Source of the DNA: Candidatus Uabimicrobium amorphum
Lineage (GTDB): Bacteria > Planctomycetota > Uabimicrobiia > Uabimicrobiales > Uabimicrobiaceae
Reading direction: 5' to 3'
NCBI RefSeq assembly: GCF_009002475.1
Contig: NZ_AP019860.1
Location: 7,933,547-7,997,546, forward strand
DNA length: 64,000 bases
Position 1 is the first letter of the stretch, and every line of letters starts with the position of its first letter. The position numbers and the translations under genes are program-made. The notes beneath the pieces are model-generated. The model made no database searches. It was given only the letters and a program-made list of their open reading frames with translations, and was not told the origin of the DNA. Of this stretch, positions 9,613-18,541 are shown one piece after another.

Positions 9613-11871
9613 CTATTTGTTTGTAATACCATCAATCCATCGCCGCAATTCCCTTACCGCTCCCCCTAACTCAATGGCTTTTTCCCAATCTTTAATTGCC
9701 AAAGCATATTTTTTTTGTCCTTTGTATATTTTGCCACGATCAACATACAACTGCACAAATTTAGGGTAGAATTCTATAAATTTGCTGAGAAACTTGAGCT
9801 TGAAATCGTCGTTATTTTCCAGGTACATCGCTTTGTTGTAAGTCTCTTCCTCTAAACTCAAACGTTTTTGCATAGGATCCTTTTTCTTTTTAATGCTATG
9901 GAACACATTCTCGCGAAATTGGCGCATTTTTTGTACGTATTTGAGAGTCTCTCTAATGTTTTTGGCGTTTTCACGTTGCATAATCGGCACGTTGATAAAA
10001 TCACGAAGTGCGAGGTCGTATTTTTGTTGTTTGCGATAGATGTAACCTCTTGCGCTGTATGCTTTTTCCATATAGGGACGTTTTTTGAGTACTTTTGTTA
10101 AATACTCAAGCATTGCTTCATAGTATACCGCATCACACTTTTCCACTTCGGGTATATAGCATGTATATTTATCGATCTCTAAAACACGACTCCAGTCTTC
10201 AATCGCCGCAAGGACTCTGTTTTGTTTATGGTATCTCTTGGCTCTGTCTAAATATGCACGTGCAGAACGCGGTTGTAACTCAATAAATTTTGTCAGGTAT
10301 TTGATGGCGAGGTCATCCCCTACCAAAAATATGTAGAAACTGTATTTTCCATCTATCTCCGCTGCTTTAATCCAATCATCGATAGCTAACTCATATTTTC
10401 TCTGCCAACAATATATGTTCCCTCGCTCTAGATATGCTTTAGAATACGCTTGTATTTCGAGAAGTTTTGTGATGTATTCTATTTTGAAATCATTGCTTAC
10501 CAAGGAGGACAAACGTATATATTGCCCCTCAGTTTTAACAGCAGTAACCCAATCTTCGATCGCCAAGTCGTATTTTTTTTGCCGGTAATATACATCACCT
10601 CTCTCCATATACCCTTTCGAAAATTTACGATCGACATGAACGGCATTGCTAAAATCGGCAATCGCCGCCGTGTATTTCTTCTGCTTCGCGTATATTTTGC
10701 CTCGTCGATAATAACCATCTGCTTGCGCGTCCATATGTAGTGCAGTGGATAAGTCTTTAAGTGCTTCCTCATGGAGTCGCTTTTTTTCGTAAATCTTTGC
10801 TCTTTCGCTGTAGATATAGAAGTTGTTGATCCCCAGTTTTATGGCTGTCGTAAAATCGCGTAATGCATTTTTTTCCTTTGCCTGTATCTTGCTATACAAT
10901 ATCGCTCTTTGATAATAAAAAATTGCCTTGTTAGGCGCAAGCCGTATCGCATTACTGAAGTCATTGAGTGCATTCATCTCTTTTCCCTTAAGTTGACTAT
11001 ACACTAGACCCCTGCGGTAGTATGCTTGGGAGTTTTGGCGATCAAACTGAATCGTTTTCGTTAAATCGTGGAGGGCCAATCTGCTATTTTTTTGTGATAC
11101 ATACAACAGTGCTCTTTGGTAATACGCTTGAGGATTTTTGCGGTCAAGTACTATGGCCTGTGAAAAGCTTTGTACAGCCAACTTTTCTTTACCAAGCATT
11201 GCTTGATATACAAGACCGCGTTGGTAATACACAGCGGCTTGTCGTTCATTGTACTCAATAGCACTTGCCAATTCTTTAAGTGCTAAACCATACTGATGTT
11301 TTTGCATATAGGATTTTGCATTGTTGCAGTGATTTATTACACGTTGTGTTTTTATATACTTCCAAAGATGGGTACCCACAAAAATTACCGCAAATATTAA
11401 AATGATGCGCATGGTGATATTTTTTTCCGTTTTTTTTGCTCTTTTTTCCTTCAACTCACGCCATCGCTCGCGAGAAGGAATGTATTTTTTTTGCGGTGTT
11501 TGTGTGTGAGCTAGAGTTTTTGGGAGAGTACTTTTCCTGGCAATAGATTCTTTATCGATGACCTTATGCAACATTTCATAGATTTTCTGTGTCGCAGCAA
11601 TTCGTTGCCTCTCACTTTCTATATGTTGCATAACAAAAAAATAACGATTTTGTACCACAAAAAAATTTCGTGGTTTTATAGGTCTTTCCATTCCCATAAT
11701 CAGATAATAATCATACTCTATCTGCTCACTAATTTTTGTATCGTAGTCACCCATACACTCTTGGATAGTAACGAGTTCATCCGATTTTGTGTCTTGACAT
11801 AAGTAAATTTTACCGAACTCATAGTGATGATCCATTTTGACAATGGCATATCTATTGTTTAAAAGTTGCAT
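9613..11871 (-). CDS. TPR protein with degenerate kinase N-lobe
   Basis: The start at 11871 is preferred because AGGA lies about nine bases upstream; ATGs at 11889 and 11877 are in frame but badly spaced. The 752-residue product opens with about 80 residues that read like the N-lobe of a Hanks kinase: NRYAIV for the first strand, YEFGKIYLCQD for the loop strand, ELVTIQE where VAIKE carries the catalytic Lys (here Gln), and YFFVMQHIES for the hinge. No C-lobe follows. A membrane helix (about residues 157-174) comes next, then at least a dozen TPR-like repeats recognisable by YYQRG/YLERG and A-[IL]-x-D-[FW] motifs. It appears to be a truncated pseudokinase anchored to the membrane, displaying a TPR scaffold. 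Confidence 0.85.
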   Translation of the reverse strand: MQLLNNRYAIVKMDHHYEFGKIYLCQDTKSDELVTIQECMGDYDTKISEQIEYDYYLIMGMERPIKPRNFFVVQNRYFFVMQHIESERQRIAATQKIYEMLHKVIDKESIARKSTLPKTLAHTQTPQKKYIPSRERWRELKEKRAKKTEKNITMRIILIFAVIFVGTHLWKYIKTQRVINHCNNAKSYMQKHQYGLALKELASAIEYNERQAAVYYQRGLVYQAMLGKEKLAVQSFSQAIVLDRKNPQAYYQRALLYVSQKNSRLALHDLTKTIQFDRQNSQAYYRRGLVYSQLKGKEMNALNDFSNAIRLAPNKAIFYYQRAILYSKIQAKEKNALRDFTTAIKLGINNFYIYSERAKIYEKKRLHEEALKDLSTALHMDAQADGYYRRGKIYAKQKKYTAAIADFSNAVHVDRKFSKGYMERGDVYYRQKKYDLAIEDWVTAVKTEGQYIRLSSLVSNDFKIEYITKLLEIQAYSKAYLERGNIYCWQRKYELAIDDWIKAAEIDGKYSFYIFLVGDDLAIKYLTKFIELQPRSARAYLDRAKRYHKQNRVLAAIEDWSRVLEIDKYTCYIPEVEKCDAVYYEAMLEYLTKVLKKRPYMEKAYSARGYIYRKQQKYDLALRDFINVPIMQRENAKNIRETLKYVQKMRQFRENVFHSIKKKKDPMQKRLSLEEETYNKAMYLENNDDFKLKFLSKFIEFYPKFVQLYVDRGKIYKGQKKYALAIKDWEKAIELGGAVRELRRWIDGITNK

Positions 11872-11895
11872 GCGCATTCTTCCTGACAAATAAGT

Positions 11896-11928
11896 AACTC
11901 AGGTAAACAAAAGTAGTTTACCCGAGTT
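11896..11928. promoter_or_regulatory. Hairpin in the leader of the TPR gene
   Basis: Thirteen-base arms pair with one mismatch (AACTCAGGTAAAC against GTTTACCCGAGTT) across a 7-base loop, 25 bases upstream of the TPR gene start. No T-run follows on either strand, so a leader structure or operator is more likely than a terminator. Confidence 0.35.
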
Positions 11929-12169
11929 ATCATAGAGCATTTTTCAGTACATTGCAAAAAACTTCAGCAACTTTTTCTCTCTTGAGATATATAGACTTTA
12001 CAGGGGAAAACAGAAATTATATTTATATCGCTAAAACAGGCTATTCATCTTAAATCATAGCCCCATATTGTTATTGTCATTGCGAATCTTGTAAATTATT
12101 ATATCATAAAATAATACTGTTATAATATTTACCTAATTCATATTAACTGTTCATTCTAGGAGTATTTCA
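11929..12169. other. Divergent intergenic region with possible promoter
   Basis: This gap separates the divergently transcribed TPR and aldo/keto reductase genes. It is very AT-rich. A TATAAT lies at 12121-12126 and an alternative TTGTAA (12089-12094) with 17-base spacing to TAATAC; either could serve the + strand gene. The ribosome binding site AGGAG lies seven bases before the ATG at 12170. I see no RNA gene or repeat here. Confidence 0.35.
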
Positions 12170-13138
12170 ATGAGTGATGAACTGCAATGTTTAAACCTAC
12201 AAAATGGAGTAAAAATACCTTCTGTTGCCTTTGGCTGTGCATTTGGAGACTGGGTGGGAAAAAGTGATTTCCAAGGTTTCTTACCCGAACAGGCGTGGTA
12301 TGCGGTAAATGCAGCCCTTGATGCCGGTTACACAGCCCTAGACGGTGCTCATGTATACGGTACCGAAAGAATTGTAGGAAGTATCTTAGGACAAAGACTT
12401 GCAAGTGGTGCACTTCAACGCGAGGAGTTATTTATTACCACAAAACTTGCCCACCCTGCCGCTCCTCCACATATTAACTTATCTCACCTGCGAACCTGGG
12501 ATGCCGATAAAGTCGATAGTATAGAGGAGCGCCTCAAAGATGATTTTGCACGTACTCTCGACGACCTTGCTTTCGGATATGTGGACTTACTATTAATCCA
12601 CTGGCCAGGAACATTTGCAGGTACAGACGCTTCATTTGCCCGAGAAGCCCGAGCGCGTATTTGGAAAACGTTTATTGAGCTTTATAAAAAAGGCGCAACA
12701 CGCGCGATTGGTGTTTCGAATTTTACCAAAGAGCACCTTACATCACTCATGGAGGATGTTTCCGAGATAAAACCTATGGTGAATCAAGTGGAATACCATC
12801 CTTACTGCCAAGACCGCTCTTTACAAGAATTTTGCCAAGAGCACCACATAGTTCTTGCAGCATACGCTCCTTTTGCGAGTGGCGCATTTTCCATGCTGAA
12901 GGACCCTGTCCTTGTAAAAATAGCGGAAAACCATCGTGTAAGTGTTGGGCAAGTGATTCTAAGATGGCACGTCCAGTCAGGACGCTGTGTATTGCCCAAA
13001 TCTTCAAACCCAAAGCGAATGAAGCAAAATTTAGCATTGTTTGATTTTTCATTGAGTGACGAAGAAATCGCGCAAATTGACGCGCTTGGTAGTGGAGACC
13101 CGCAAAGAACATGTCCTGACCCAAGTTCTATTGTTTAA
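12170..13138 (+). CDS. Aldo/keto reductase
   Basis: A 322-residue NADPH-dependent aldo/keto reductase of the classical TIM-barrel family. The catalytic tetrad is complete: Asp58 and Tyr63 in DGAHVYGTE, Lys92 in FITTKL, His144 in LLIHWPG. The AIGVSNF and NQVEYHPY motifs and the C-terminal cofactor segment (LPKSSNPKRMKQN) are also present. It is a cytoplasmic enzyme reducing aldehydes or ketones; the substrate is not evident. AGGAG seven bases before the ATG supports the start. A secreted FlgT_N-like gene follows 26 bp later. Confidence 0.93.
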   Translation: MSDELQCLNLQNGVKIPSVAFGCAFGDWVGKSDFQGFLPEQAWYAVNAALDAGYTALDGAHVYGTERIVGSILGQRLASGALQREELFITTKLAHPAAPPHINLSHLRTWDADKVDSIEERLKDDFARTLDDLAFGYVDLLLIHWPGTFAGTDASFAREARARIWKTFIELYKKGATRAIGVSNFTKEHLTSLMEDVSEIKPMVNQVEYHPYCQDRSLQEFCQEHHIVLAAYAPFASGAFSMLKDPVLVKIAENHRVSVGQVILRWHVQSGRCVLPKSSNPKRMKQNLALFDFSLSDEEIAQIDALGSGDPQRTCPDPSSIV

Positions 13139-13164
13139 CGAAATTTTTTCTAGAAAGGACTTTT

Positions 13165-14190
13165 ATGAAAAGATATATCATTGTATTTCTACTTCTCTCC
13201 ACAGTAGTCTTTACACAAAACGAAGATATCATTTCTGTGGAAAGTAGAGGTAGAGGCAACACCAAGACCGGCGCAATCGCCAAGGCGTGGAAAACTGCCA
13301 TGAAAAAATATCTTAAGCAAGAGCTTGCTTCCAACTACACCCAATATCAAGTTGAAGTGAATTCTTTTGTCCAAAGTCATTGGCAGGACTATATCGTAGG
13401 CAAACCATTTTCTCCCAAAATAGTCACACCATACAAAAGAAGAAGTATCATCATCAACGCTACTTTTCGTTCTACAATAAAAGAGCACCTAGAGGATTAC
13501 CTATACCCTTTAAGAAAGCTACAAAAAATGCTTTTCTTCGTTTCGCTAACCTCCGAGTCGGAGAAAGACGTTGATAAAGGAATCAACTTTATAAAACGCA
13601 CTCTCAATAAACAGAATCTTCAAGTAGTTTTGACACAAAAAACAGCAAGTATCATCATAAAGTTACTTTTTAAAACAACCGGAAAATTTGACTCCGATCT
13701 TGGAGTGAAGGCTTGGAAAACAGACATTTCCGTAGAGCTTATCGTTTACGGTTCCTCCTACCACTATGAAAACTATGCCTCGCAAAGCCCTACTCCTGTT
13801 TATGGAGGCTTAACACACAGAACCGCTAGAGAAAAATCGATTTTGGAATCGACGAGGGAAATCACACCAAAAATTATCGACAAATTAAGACAGCTAGACC
13901 TCCATAAATTCTATGGAAAAAAGATGATGACTGTCCATTGTTCAAAAGACAAGAAAAATCCGCAAGACACGCTGTATAAGATCGCTTTGCTGGAATGCGC
14001 AAAACAAAACTTTTCGCCACAAGAGTTCAAGAAATATCAAAAGAAAATTCGCAGTTTTATTCGTCGCAAGTGGCAAAAATATCAAATAAACTTTCGCTTC
14101 GAAAAAGAGACAGAGACTTTCAATGCCACGGTACGCATCAAGGATAGAATATTTCTGCATCAACTCAACAAGTACATATACCAAAGATAA
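13165..14190 (+). CDS. Secreted protein with FlgT_N-like domain
   Basis: A 341-residue protein with a signal peptide (about residues 1-17, cleaving near VFTQ). The first mature domain (VESRGRGNTKTGAIAKAW, then a helix and a QSHWQDYIV turn) matches the start of the 53760 gene (VIGEGTTRKGQLVDAYKKAL and NQNWDKYWI), so the two are paralogues. The pattern resembles the FlgT N-terminal/LPP20-like fold found in outer-membrane-associated lipoproteins. A middle segment (about 125-230) looks like a mixed alpha/beta CsgG-like domain, and the N-terminal unit seems to recur at the C-terminus (TLYKIALLECAKQNFS onward). AAGGA lies upstream of the ATG. Function unknown; envelope location inferred. Confidence 0.65.
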   Translation: MKRYIIVFLLLSTVVFTQNEDIISVESRGRGNTKTGAIAKAWKTAMKKYLKQELASNYTQYQVEVNSFVQSHWQDYIVGKPFSPKIVTPYKRRSIIINATFRSTIKEHLEDYLYPLRKLQKMLFFVSLTSESEKDVDKGINFIKRTLNKQNLQVVLTQKTASIIIKLLFKTTGKFDSDLGVKAWKTDISVELIVYGSSYHYENYASQSPTPVYGGLTHRTAREKSILESTREITPKIIDKLRQLDLHKFYGKKMMTVHCSKDKKNPQDTLYKIALLECAKQNFSPQEFKKYQKKIRSFIRRKWQKYQINFRFEKETETFNATVRIKDRIFLHQLNKYIYQR

Positions 14191-14302
14191 CGTACCTATC
14201 TTTTTAACAAAAGCCCCAAAGTCCCTATCCTTTTCAGGCTGGGGATAAACGGGTTTTGAATACGTGGAAGGTTTGTGAAATGAGGGAAAAATGTAACAAT
14301 AC

Positions 14303-14350
14303 GGTGCAGATTTTATTATGTTTTCGTAAAACATATCGCTTTTCTACACC
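14303..14350. terminator. Two-tier hairpin between convergent genes
   Basis: An inner perfect hairpin (TATGTTTT, loop CGT, AAAACATA at 14317-14335) sits inside an outer imperfect stem (GGTGCAGA at 14303-14310 with TCTACACC at 14343-14350). It lies between the convergent FlgT_N-like and pentapeptide genes, nearer the latter, and so is a candidate terminator. Confidence 0.45.
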
Positions 14351-14368
14351 ATATTTTGTAAAACGATC

Positions 14369-15337
14369 TTAATGAAGAAGGCTCTTTTGCATAAGCCAAT
14401 CTTCGACAAAGACATGCCCTTTGTCTTTTAAAATAGCAAGGAAAGCCAGTATTTCATTTTTTGAAATCATAGCTTCGACAAGTCTTTTGTAACCTAATAA
14501 GCCTTTCAGCTCACCAGCACATGACTCGGAGATTTCTGTTGCGTAAGATTCGATCTTATTTGGTTCGCCAATGTTAAATAAATCCTCTGCCAATTGCTGT
14601 GTTTCTCTCGGTGAAAAACATCCGCCTTCGCCGATTGTCTTAATCACCTTGAGATTTTTAATGGCACCGCTGTATGCCAGAAGCGCCAATTCATTTTCAT
14701 TGCCTTCGGCTTCAAATACAATTTTGGCACTCTCCGAAGATTCAGAAATTACCTTAATATTGGTAAACACCATAAACTTCGTCAAGCATTTCCAAAAAAG
14801 ATACAGTCGAAAAAATTTGGGTATGAATTTGCGATAATTCTTATGAAAGATCATAACAAACTCTACCTTTCTTTTTACATCGACGACCTTACATTGTTTA
14901 ACATTACAATCCGCTAATTGCCCAATACTAATTAGAGACTGCGTTAAATCTGTCTCGGATAGATCTGCGCGAAATAGACTTGCTCCGTGTAATGAGGCTC
15001 TAGACAAATCTGCTCTAGATAGGTTTGCGTTCCCCAAATACGCCCCGGAAAGATTTGCGCCCGAGAGGTTTGCGCCCGATAAATTTGCCCAAGTTAAATC
15101 TGACCAAGTTAAATCCACTTGAAATAGATGTGCGCCAGATAGATTTGCTCCCCACAAGTTGGCTCCACAGAGATTTGCACAGGCAAGATATGCGCCAGAC
15201 AAGTTTGCCCCCGATAAATTTGCCCCGGCAAGGTTTGCTCCGATTAAGTCAACTTGAAATAAATTTTTCCCAGATAGATCGACCTCCACCAGATTTTTTT
15301 TATTCTGGTTTAGTACTTCCTTTAGTTCATAGTTCAT
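14369..15337 (-). CDS. Pentapeptide-repeat protein
   Basis: A 322-residue protein. Residues about 16-130 form more than 20 A(N/D)LSG-type pentapeptide repeats, which fold as a right-handed quadrilateral beta-helix. The rest (about 140-322) is a different domain with a hydrophobic, basic patch (FIPKFFRLYLFWKCL) followed by an alpha-rich segment that I do not recognise. The repeats make the DNA locally repetitive, explaining the GATTTGC-type reiteration at 14940-15290. Pentapeptide proteins may act as scaffolds or DNA mimics; nothing here decides which. Single gene, convergent with the FlgT_N-like gene. Confidence 0.88.
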   Translation of the reverse strand: MNYELKEVLNQNKKNLVEVDLSGKNLFQVDLIGANLAGANLSGANLSGAYLACANLCGANLWGANLSGAHLFQVDLTWSDLTWANLSGANLSGANLSGAYLGNANLSRADLSRASLHGASLFRADLSETDLTQSLISIGQLADCNVKQCKVVDVKRKVEFVMIFHKNYRKFIPKFFRLYLFWKCLTKFMVFTNIKVISESSESAKIVFEAEGNENELALLAYSGAIKNLKVIKTIGEGGCFSPRETQQLAEDLFNIGEPNKIESYATEISESCAGELKGLLGYKRLVEAMISKNEILAFLAILKDKGHVFVEDWLMQKSLLH

Positions 15338-15531
15338 TCATCTACCTACTGGTATGAGTTCACAAAATATTCTAAAGTATCTTAACTCTGGTATTAAATT
15401 AATGTATATAGAACAATAGAGGATAATACCTCACTTGGTTGGTGCATTGTAACGATGCATTTGACTTGGCGCAAAGAAATTTTGATTTTTGTTTACAAAA
15501 GACCTTTTCCATGCACGTAACAATTTTGCCT

Positions 15532-17088
15532 TTATTGAATCGCAGCGGCAATCTTTTCGGCAATCATAATCACAGGAGCATTGGTATTGCCGTTTACAAT
15601 TTTTGGCATGATAGAGGCGTCCACAACACGTAGATTCTTGATACCACGAACCTTAAGTTCGGCATCGACAACGGCGAGGTCGTCATTCCCCATTTTACAA
15701 GTTCCCACAGGGTGATACAGAGTTTGCGCTATGGAGCGAATATATTCCGCGATTTCCTCATCGCTTTGCACCTCGCTACCAGGATATATTTCTTTACCAC
15801 GAAAGGCCTCAAATGCTTTTGCTTGGGCTAACTTACGCGCCCATTTCACTCCGGCGATCAAAACATCCATATCGTGTTGTTCACAAAAGTATTGCGGATC
15901 AATCGCAGGAAACTCTGAGGCATCGTTTGTTTGTAAACGTACAGAACCTATACTTTTCGGACAAACAAGCGTTGGTCCAATGGTAAAAGCACACCCAGAT
16001 GCCTTCGTCAAACCATGATTGACAAAAAAACCAGGTGCAAAGTGAAACTGTAGGTCTGGTTTTTCGGTATTTTGAACATGAACAAAACCACCTGCTTCTG
16101 CCACATTTGATGTGAGAGGACCTTTTTTGAACAACATATATTTAAGTAAATTCCCTAAAGTCTCTGCTTTATCCAGAGAAATGGGCTTCGTACTCTCATA
16201 TGCTACCGGCACAATCAAATGGTCCTGTAAATTTTCCCCTACTCCCGGAAGATCTACCACAACAGGTATGCCTAGTTCTGTCAACTTTTCCTTACAACCA
16301 ATACCTGACAACATCAATAATTGCGGTGAATTAATAGCACCTCCACACACAAAAATTTCTTTTTTCGCTTCGACCTGATGCTTTTGTCCTTTTGACAAAT
16401 ACTCCACACCTGTTACACAATTTTTTTCGTGTAACAAACGCGAAGCCATCGCTTCGGTAATTACAGTTAAATTTTCACGCTTCATCACCGGTTTTAGATA
16501 AGCGGCTGCGGTACTATGGCGTTGTCCATTTTTCTGCGTTACTTGATAGTAACCAACACCTTCCTGATTTTGCCCATTAAAATCTTCGTTAAACGGTAAA
16601 CCACACTCTTTTCCTGCTGCGACAAAAGCTTGTGCAAGGGGATTTGTATAGACGCGATCCATCACATTGAGCGGGCCACCCACACCGTGATAGTCGTTTT
16701 CACCGCGCTCTTGGTGACCCATCTTTTTAAAGAAAGGCAAAACGTCCTCATATCCCCAACCTTTATTGCCCAAGTGTTCCCACTCGTCGTAATCACTGCG
16801 ATTTCCTCGAATATAAATCATCGCATTGATCGAGCTACACCCCCCTAAAGTTTTTCCTCGTGGCCAAAAAAAACGACGATCATGCGCGTGTTCCTGTGGT
16901 GTGGTGTAATACGTCCAATCAAGGTCACTTTTAAAAAGATGTGCAAAAGCCGCTGGCATATGAATCGATTTATCTTTATCGCGGACACCGGCCTCAAGTA
17001 ATAAAACTCGATTATTTTTGTTTTCACTAAGTCGGTTTGCAAGAACGCAGCCAGCAGATCCCGCTCCAACAACAATGTAGTCGTACAT
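15532..17088 (-). CDS. GMC oxidoreductase, choline/alcohol dehydrogenase-like
   Basis: The start at 17088 is chosen because the FAD-binding strand begins there (YDYIVVGAGSAG) and GGAG lies five bases upstream; an in-frame ATG at 17133 would add an unlikely leader. The 518-residue product has the full GMC pattern: Rossmann GAGSAG, PRGKTLGGCSSINAMIY, the second signature GAINSPQLLMLSGIG, and the C-terminal catalytic block HPVGTCKMG plus NGNTNAP (His and Asn of the active site). It should oxidise an alcohol such as choline to the aldehyde using FAD. No betaine aldehyde dehydrogenase is adjacent, so choline as substrate is uncertain. Confidence 0.92.
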   Translation of the reverse strand: MYDYIVVGAGSAGCVLANRLSENKNNRVLLLEAGVRDKDKSIHMPAAFAHLFKSDLDWTYYTTPQEHAHDRRFFWPRGKTLGGCSSINAMIYIRGNRSDYDEWEHLGNKGWGYEDVLPFFKKMGHQERGENDYHGVGGPLNVMDRVYTNPLAQAFVAAGKECGLPFNEDFNGQNQEGVGYYQVTQKNGQRHSTAAAYLKPVMKRENLTVITEAMASRLLHEKNCVTGVEYLSKGQKHQVEAKKEIFVCGGAINSPQLLMLSGIGCKEKLTELGIPVVVDLPGVGENLQDHLIVPVAYESTKPISLDKAETLGNLLKYMLFKKGPLTSNVAEAGGFVHVQNTEKPDLQFHFAPGFFVNHGLTKASGCAFTIGPTLVCPKSIGSVRLQTNDASEFPAIDPQYFCEQHDMDVLIAGVKWARKLAQAKAFEAFRGKEIYPGSEVQSDEEIAEYIRSIAQTLYHPVGTCKMGNDDLAVVDAELKVRGIKNLRVVDASIMPKIVNGNTNAPVIMIAEKIAAAIQ

Positions 17089-17258
17089 AAATACTCCATT
17101 ACAAACTGAACATAGTCCTGTGGACATTCGCAATATAAATTCTGTTTGTTATGATAAAGAAATCTAGACTTATCAGCAATGGTAAAATAGGAGAGCACTA
17201 TCGCCGTGAGATGGGCAAAGAAAATGAGATATGCCTTATGGGAAGAGTTTGGTCTGGC

Positions 17259-17752
17259 TTATTTTTTGAAAAATATACAAACTATCATGGCGAACATCAC
17301 CAAAAATACCAAAGTATTTGCTTCAGGAACAGCCGCGACCACCTCGCCATTGATAAAAAAACGGTATCCTCGCGGAGTAATTTTTTGGTATACCGGGCCA
17401 TTGAGATTGTTAGTTTTGAAAAAAAACGATGGTGTGCCCAACAAAGTGTTATTTCGAGGAGCAGCATCACTTGCCCCCACAGCGCCAAGAAAGCCAGAAC
17501 CGAATACTAAGGCGTAATTTCCAGGGGATAAGAGAGCGGACAAAGGTGCTGTTATTTCGCTAGGTGAGGGTTGAGTACTTAGTATAGTAGATGCGATTAC
17601 ATCAGAGCCAGACATGTCAAAAGTATCGGGAAAATCCAAAGGGCTACTAAGTTCAACTATGGCACCAAAAATCGTACCGCGACCAAAAAAGTGTCCACCG
17701 ATTTCGTTAACCGCAACTGTTTCACTAAGGGAAAATCTTACCGTTCCTAGAA
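17259..17752 (-). pseudogene. PEP-CTERM protein, C-terminal part (split by IS)
   Basis: This is the 3' part of a gene cut by the IS607-type element. Its frame is open from the element junction (17746-17752) to the stop at 17259; a TTG at 17639 could act as a fortuitous internal start. It encodes FSLSETVAVNEIGGHFFGRG, then AIVELSSP, a domain common in PEP-CTERM proteins, and ends with the sorting tail VPEANT, a hydrophobic helix and FFKK. Joined to the N-terminal piece at 20002-20135 it makes a 206-residue exosortase substrate. The tail has VPEA rather than VPEP. Without excision it would lack its signal peptide. Confidence 0.8.
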
Positions 17753-17786
17753 GACCTCAAAAATCTAAAAAAAGAAAAGAAGAGGA

Positions 17787-17811
17787 CAGTCTCCGAACAG
17801 TACTGAGACTG
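17787..17811 (-). ncRNA. Right-end hairpins, candidate omega (re)RNA
   Basis: Two hairpins lie between the tnpB-like stop and the right end: CAGTCTC/GAGACTG (7 bp, 17787-17811) and CTGGAG/CTCCAG (6 bp, 17819-17837). TnpB-family nucleases use an RNA from this end whose 3' tail is the flanking host DNA. Position and structure fit, but the RNA is inferred, and this TnpB-like protein belongs to a variant group that may not be an active nuclease. Confidence 0.4.
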
Positions 17812-17863
17812 ATTACTGCTGGAGAATTTCACTCCAGAAGGCAAGATAGAGGCCACACTCACA

Positions 17864-18541
17864 TCAAAACGGAATGTGCCGAGAACAAAAGAAAAGCTCA
17901 ACTTGCGATCCCCTGTTAGAGGCAGCTATTTTGGTAAACGCAGCCCAGTACTTCCAGACGTGACAATGCCTATCCACTGGCAGACATCGGGCGGTTCTGG
18001 CTGGTAAGCGTTCTGAATAATTCAACGCACGGCGTGCTAATACAAAGCTTGCCGCAATATGTAAACTGATTCCCAAAAAGTAAGCAAATTTGTATTTACC
18101 AATGATGCTACTGTACGCTGGGTTTACTTCTATTATTTCTACACCATTTCTTGCTCCCTGACTTTTCATCAAGGAGGCAAATTTTTTGTATGCAAAGTAG
18201 GATATCATTCGTCTGTAAGGTACTTTTTGAGCTGATAAGTCCTTTTTCTTTTTTGAGAAATCTAACTTTTCAATAACCACCGGCTTTTGTTGTTTCTTTG
18301 CTAGCGTGATAATTTCTTTACATGCCTCAGCAAGCATCGCTTTGACCTGCTCACTAGAGCGGTCTTGAATTGGAGTGTGGATTTTTCCATAATTTGCAAG
18401 ATTACCATGTCTGTTAGTTTCGGCAAATGCGACATGGGAGTGGTTCAAGTCTACGCCAATAGTCCCAAACTCTTTTTTCGTGGTTATCGGCGCTGGTTTT
18501 TCCTTTGTTGTCACAAACAGATACCAGTCGTTTTCTTTTTT
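17864..18541 (-). CDS. tnpB: TnpB-like protein, C-terminal half (-1 frame)
   Basis: This half carries the RuvC-like core. GTIGVDLNHSHVAFAETN gives the first acidic residue, VVIEKLDFS the second (Glu), and the NPAYSSIIGKYKFA and GISLHIAASFVLARRAL segments match TnpB-related accessory proteins of IS605/IS607 elements. There is no CxxC zinc knuckle and no clear third acidic residue. A GTG at 18514 overlaps the upstream stop, but the -1 frame is open back to the slippery site at 18535-18541, giving NDWYLFVTTKEK in the expected place. Read through the site, the fusion is 474 residues. It may be translated by frameshifting, by coupled GTG initiation, or be decaying. Confidence 0.75.
   Translation of the reverse strand, partial: KKENDWYLFVTTKEKPAPITTKKEFGTIGVDLNHSHVAFAETNRHGNLANYGKIHTPIQDRSSEQVKAMLAEACKEIITLAKKQQKPVVIEKLDFSKKKKDLSAQKVPYRRMISYFAYKKFASLMKSQGARNGVEIIEVNPAYSSIIGKYKFAYFLGISLHIAASFVLARRALNYSERLPARTARCLPVDRHCHVWKYWAAFTKIAASNRGSQVELFFCSRHIPF

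Noticed and set aside
14940..15290. Regularly repeated GATTTGC-like DNA resembling a repeat array
   Set aside because: It is the coding sequence of pentapeptide repeats; units are contiguous 15-mers with no spacers, so not CRISPR.
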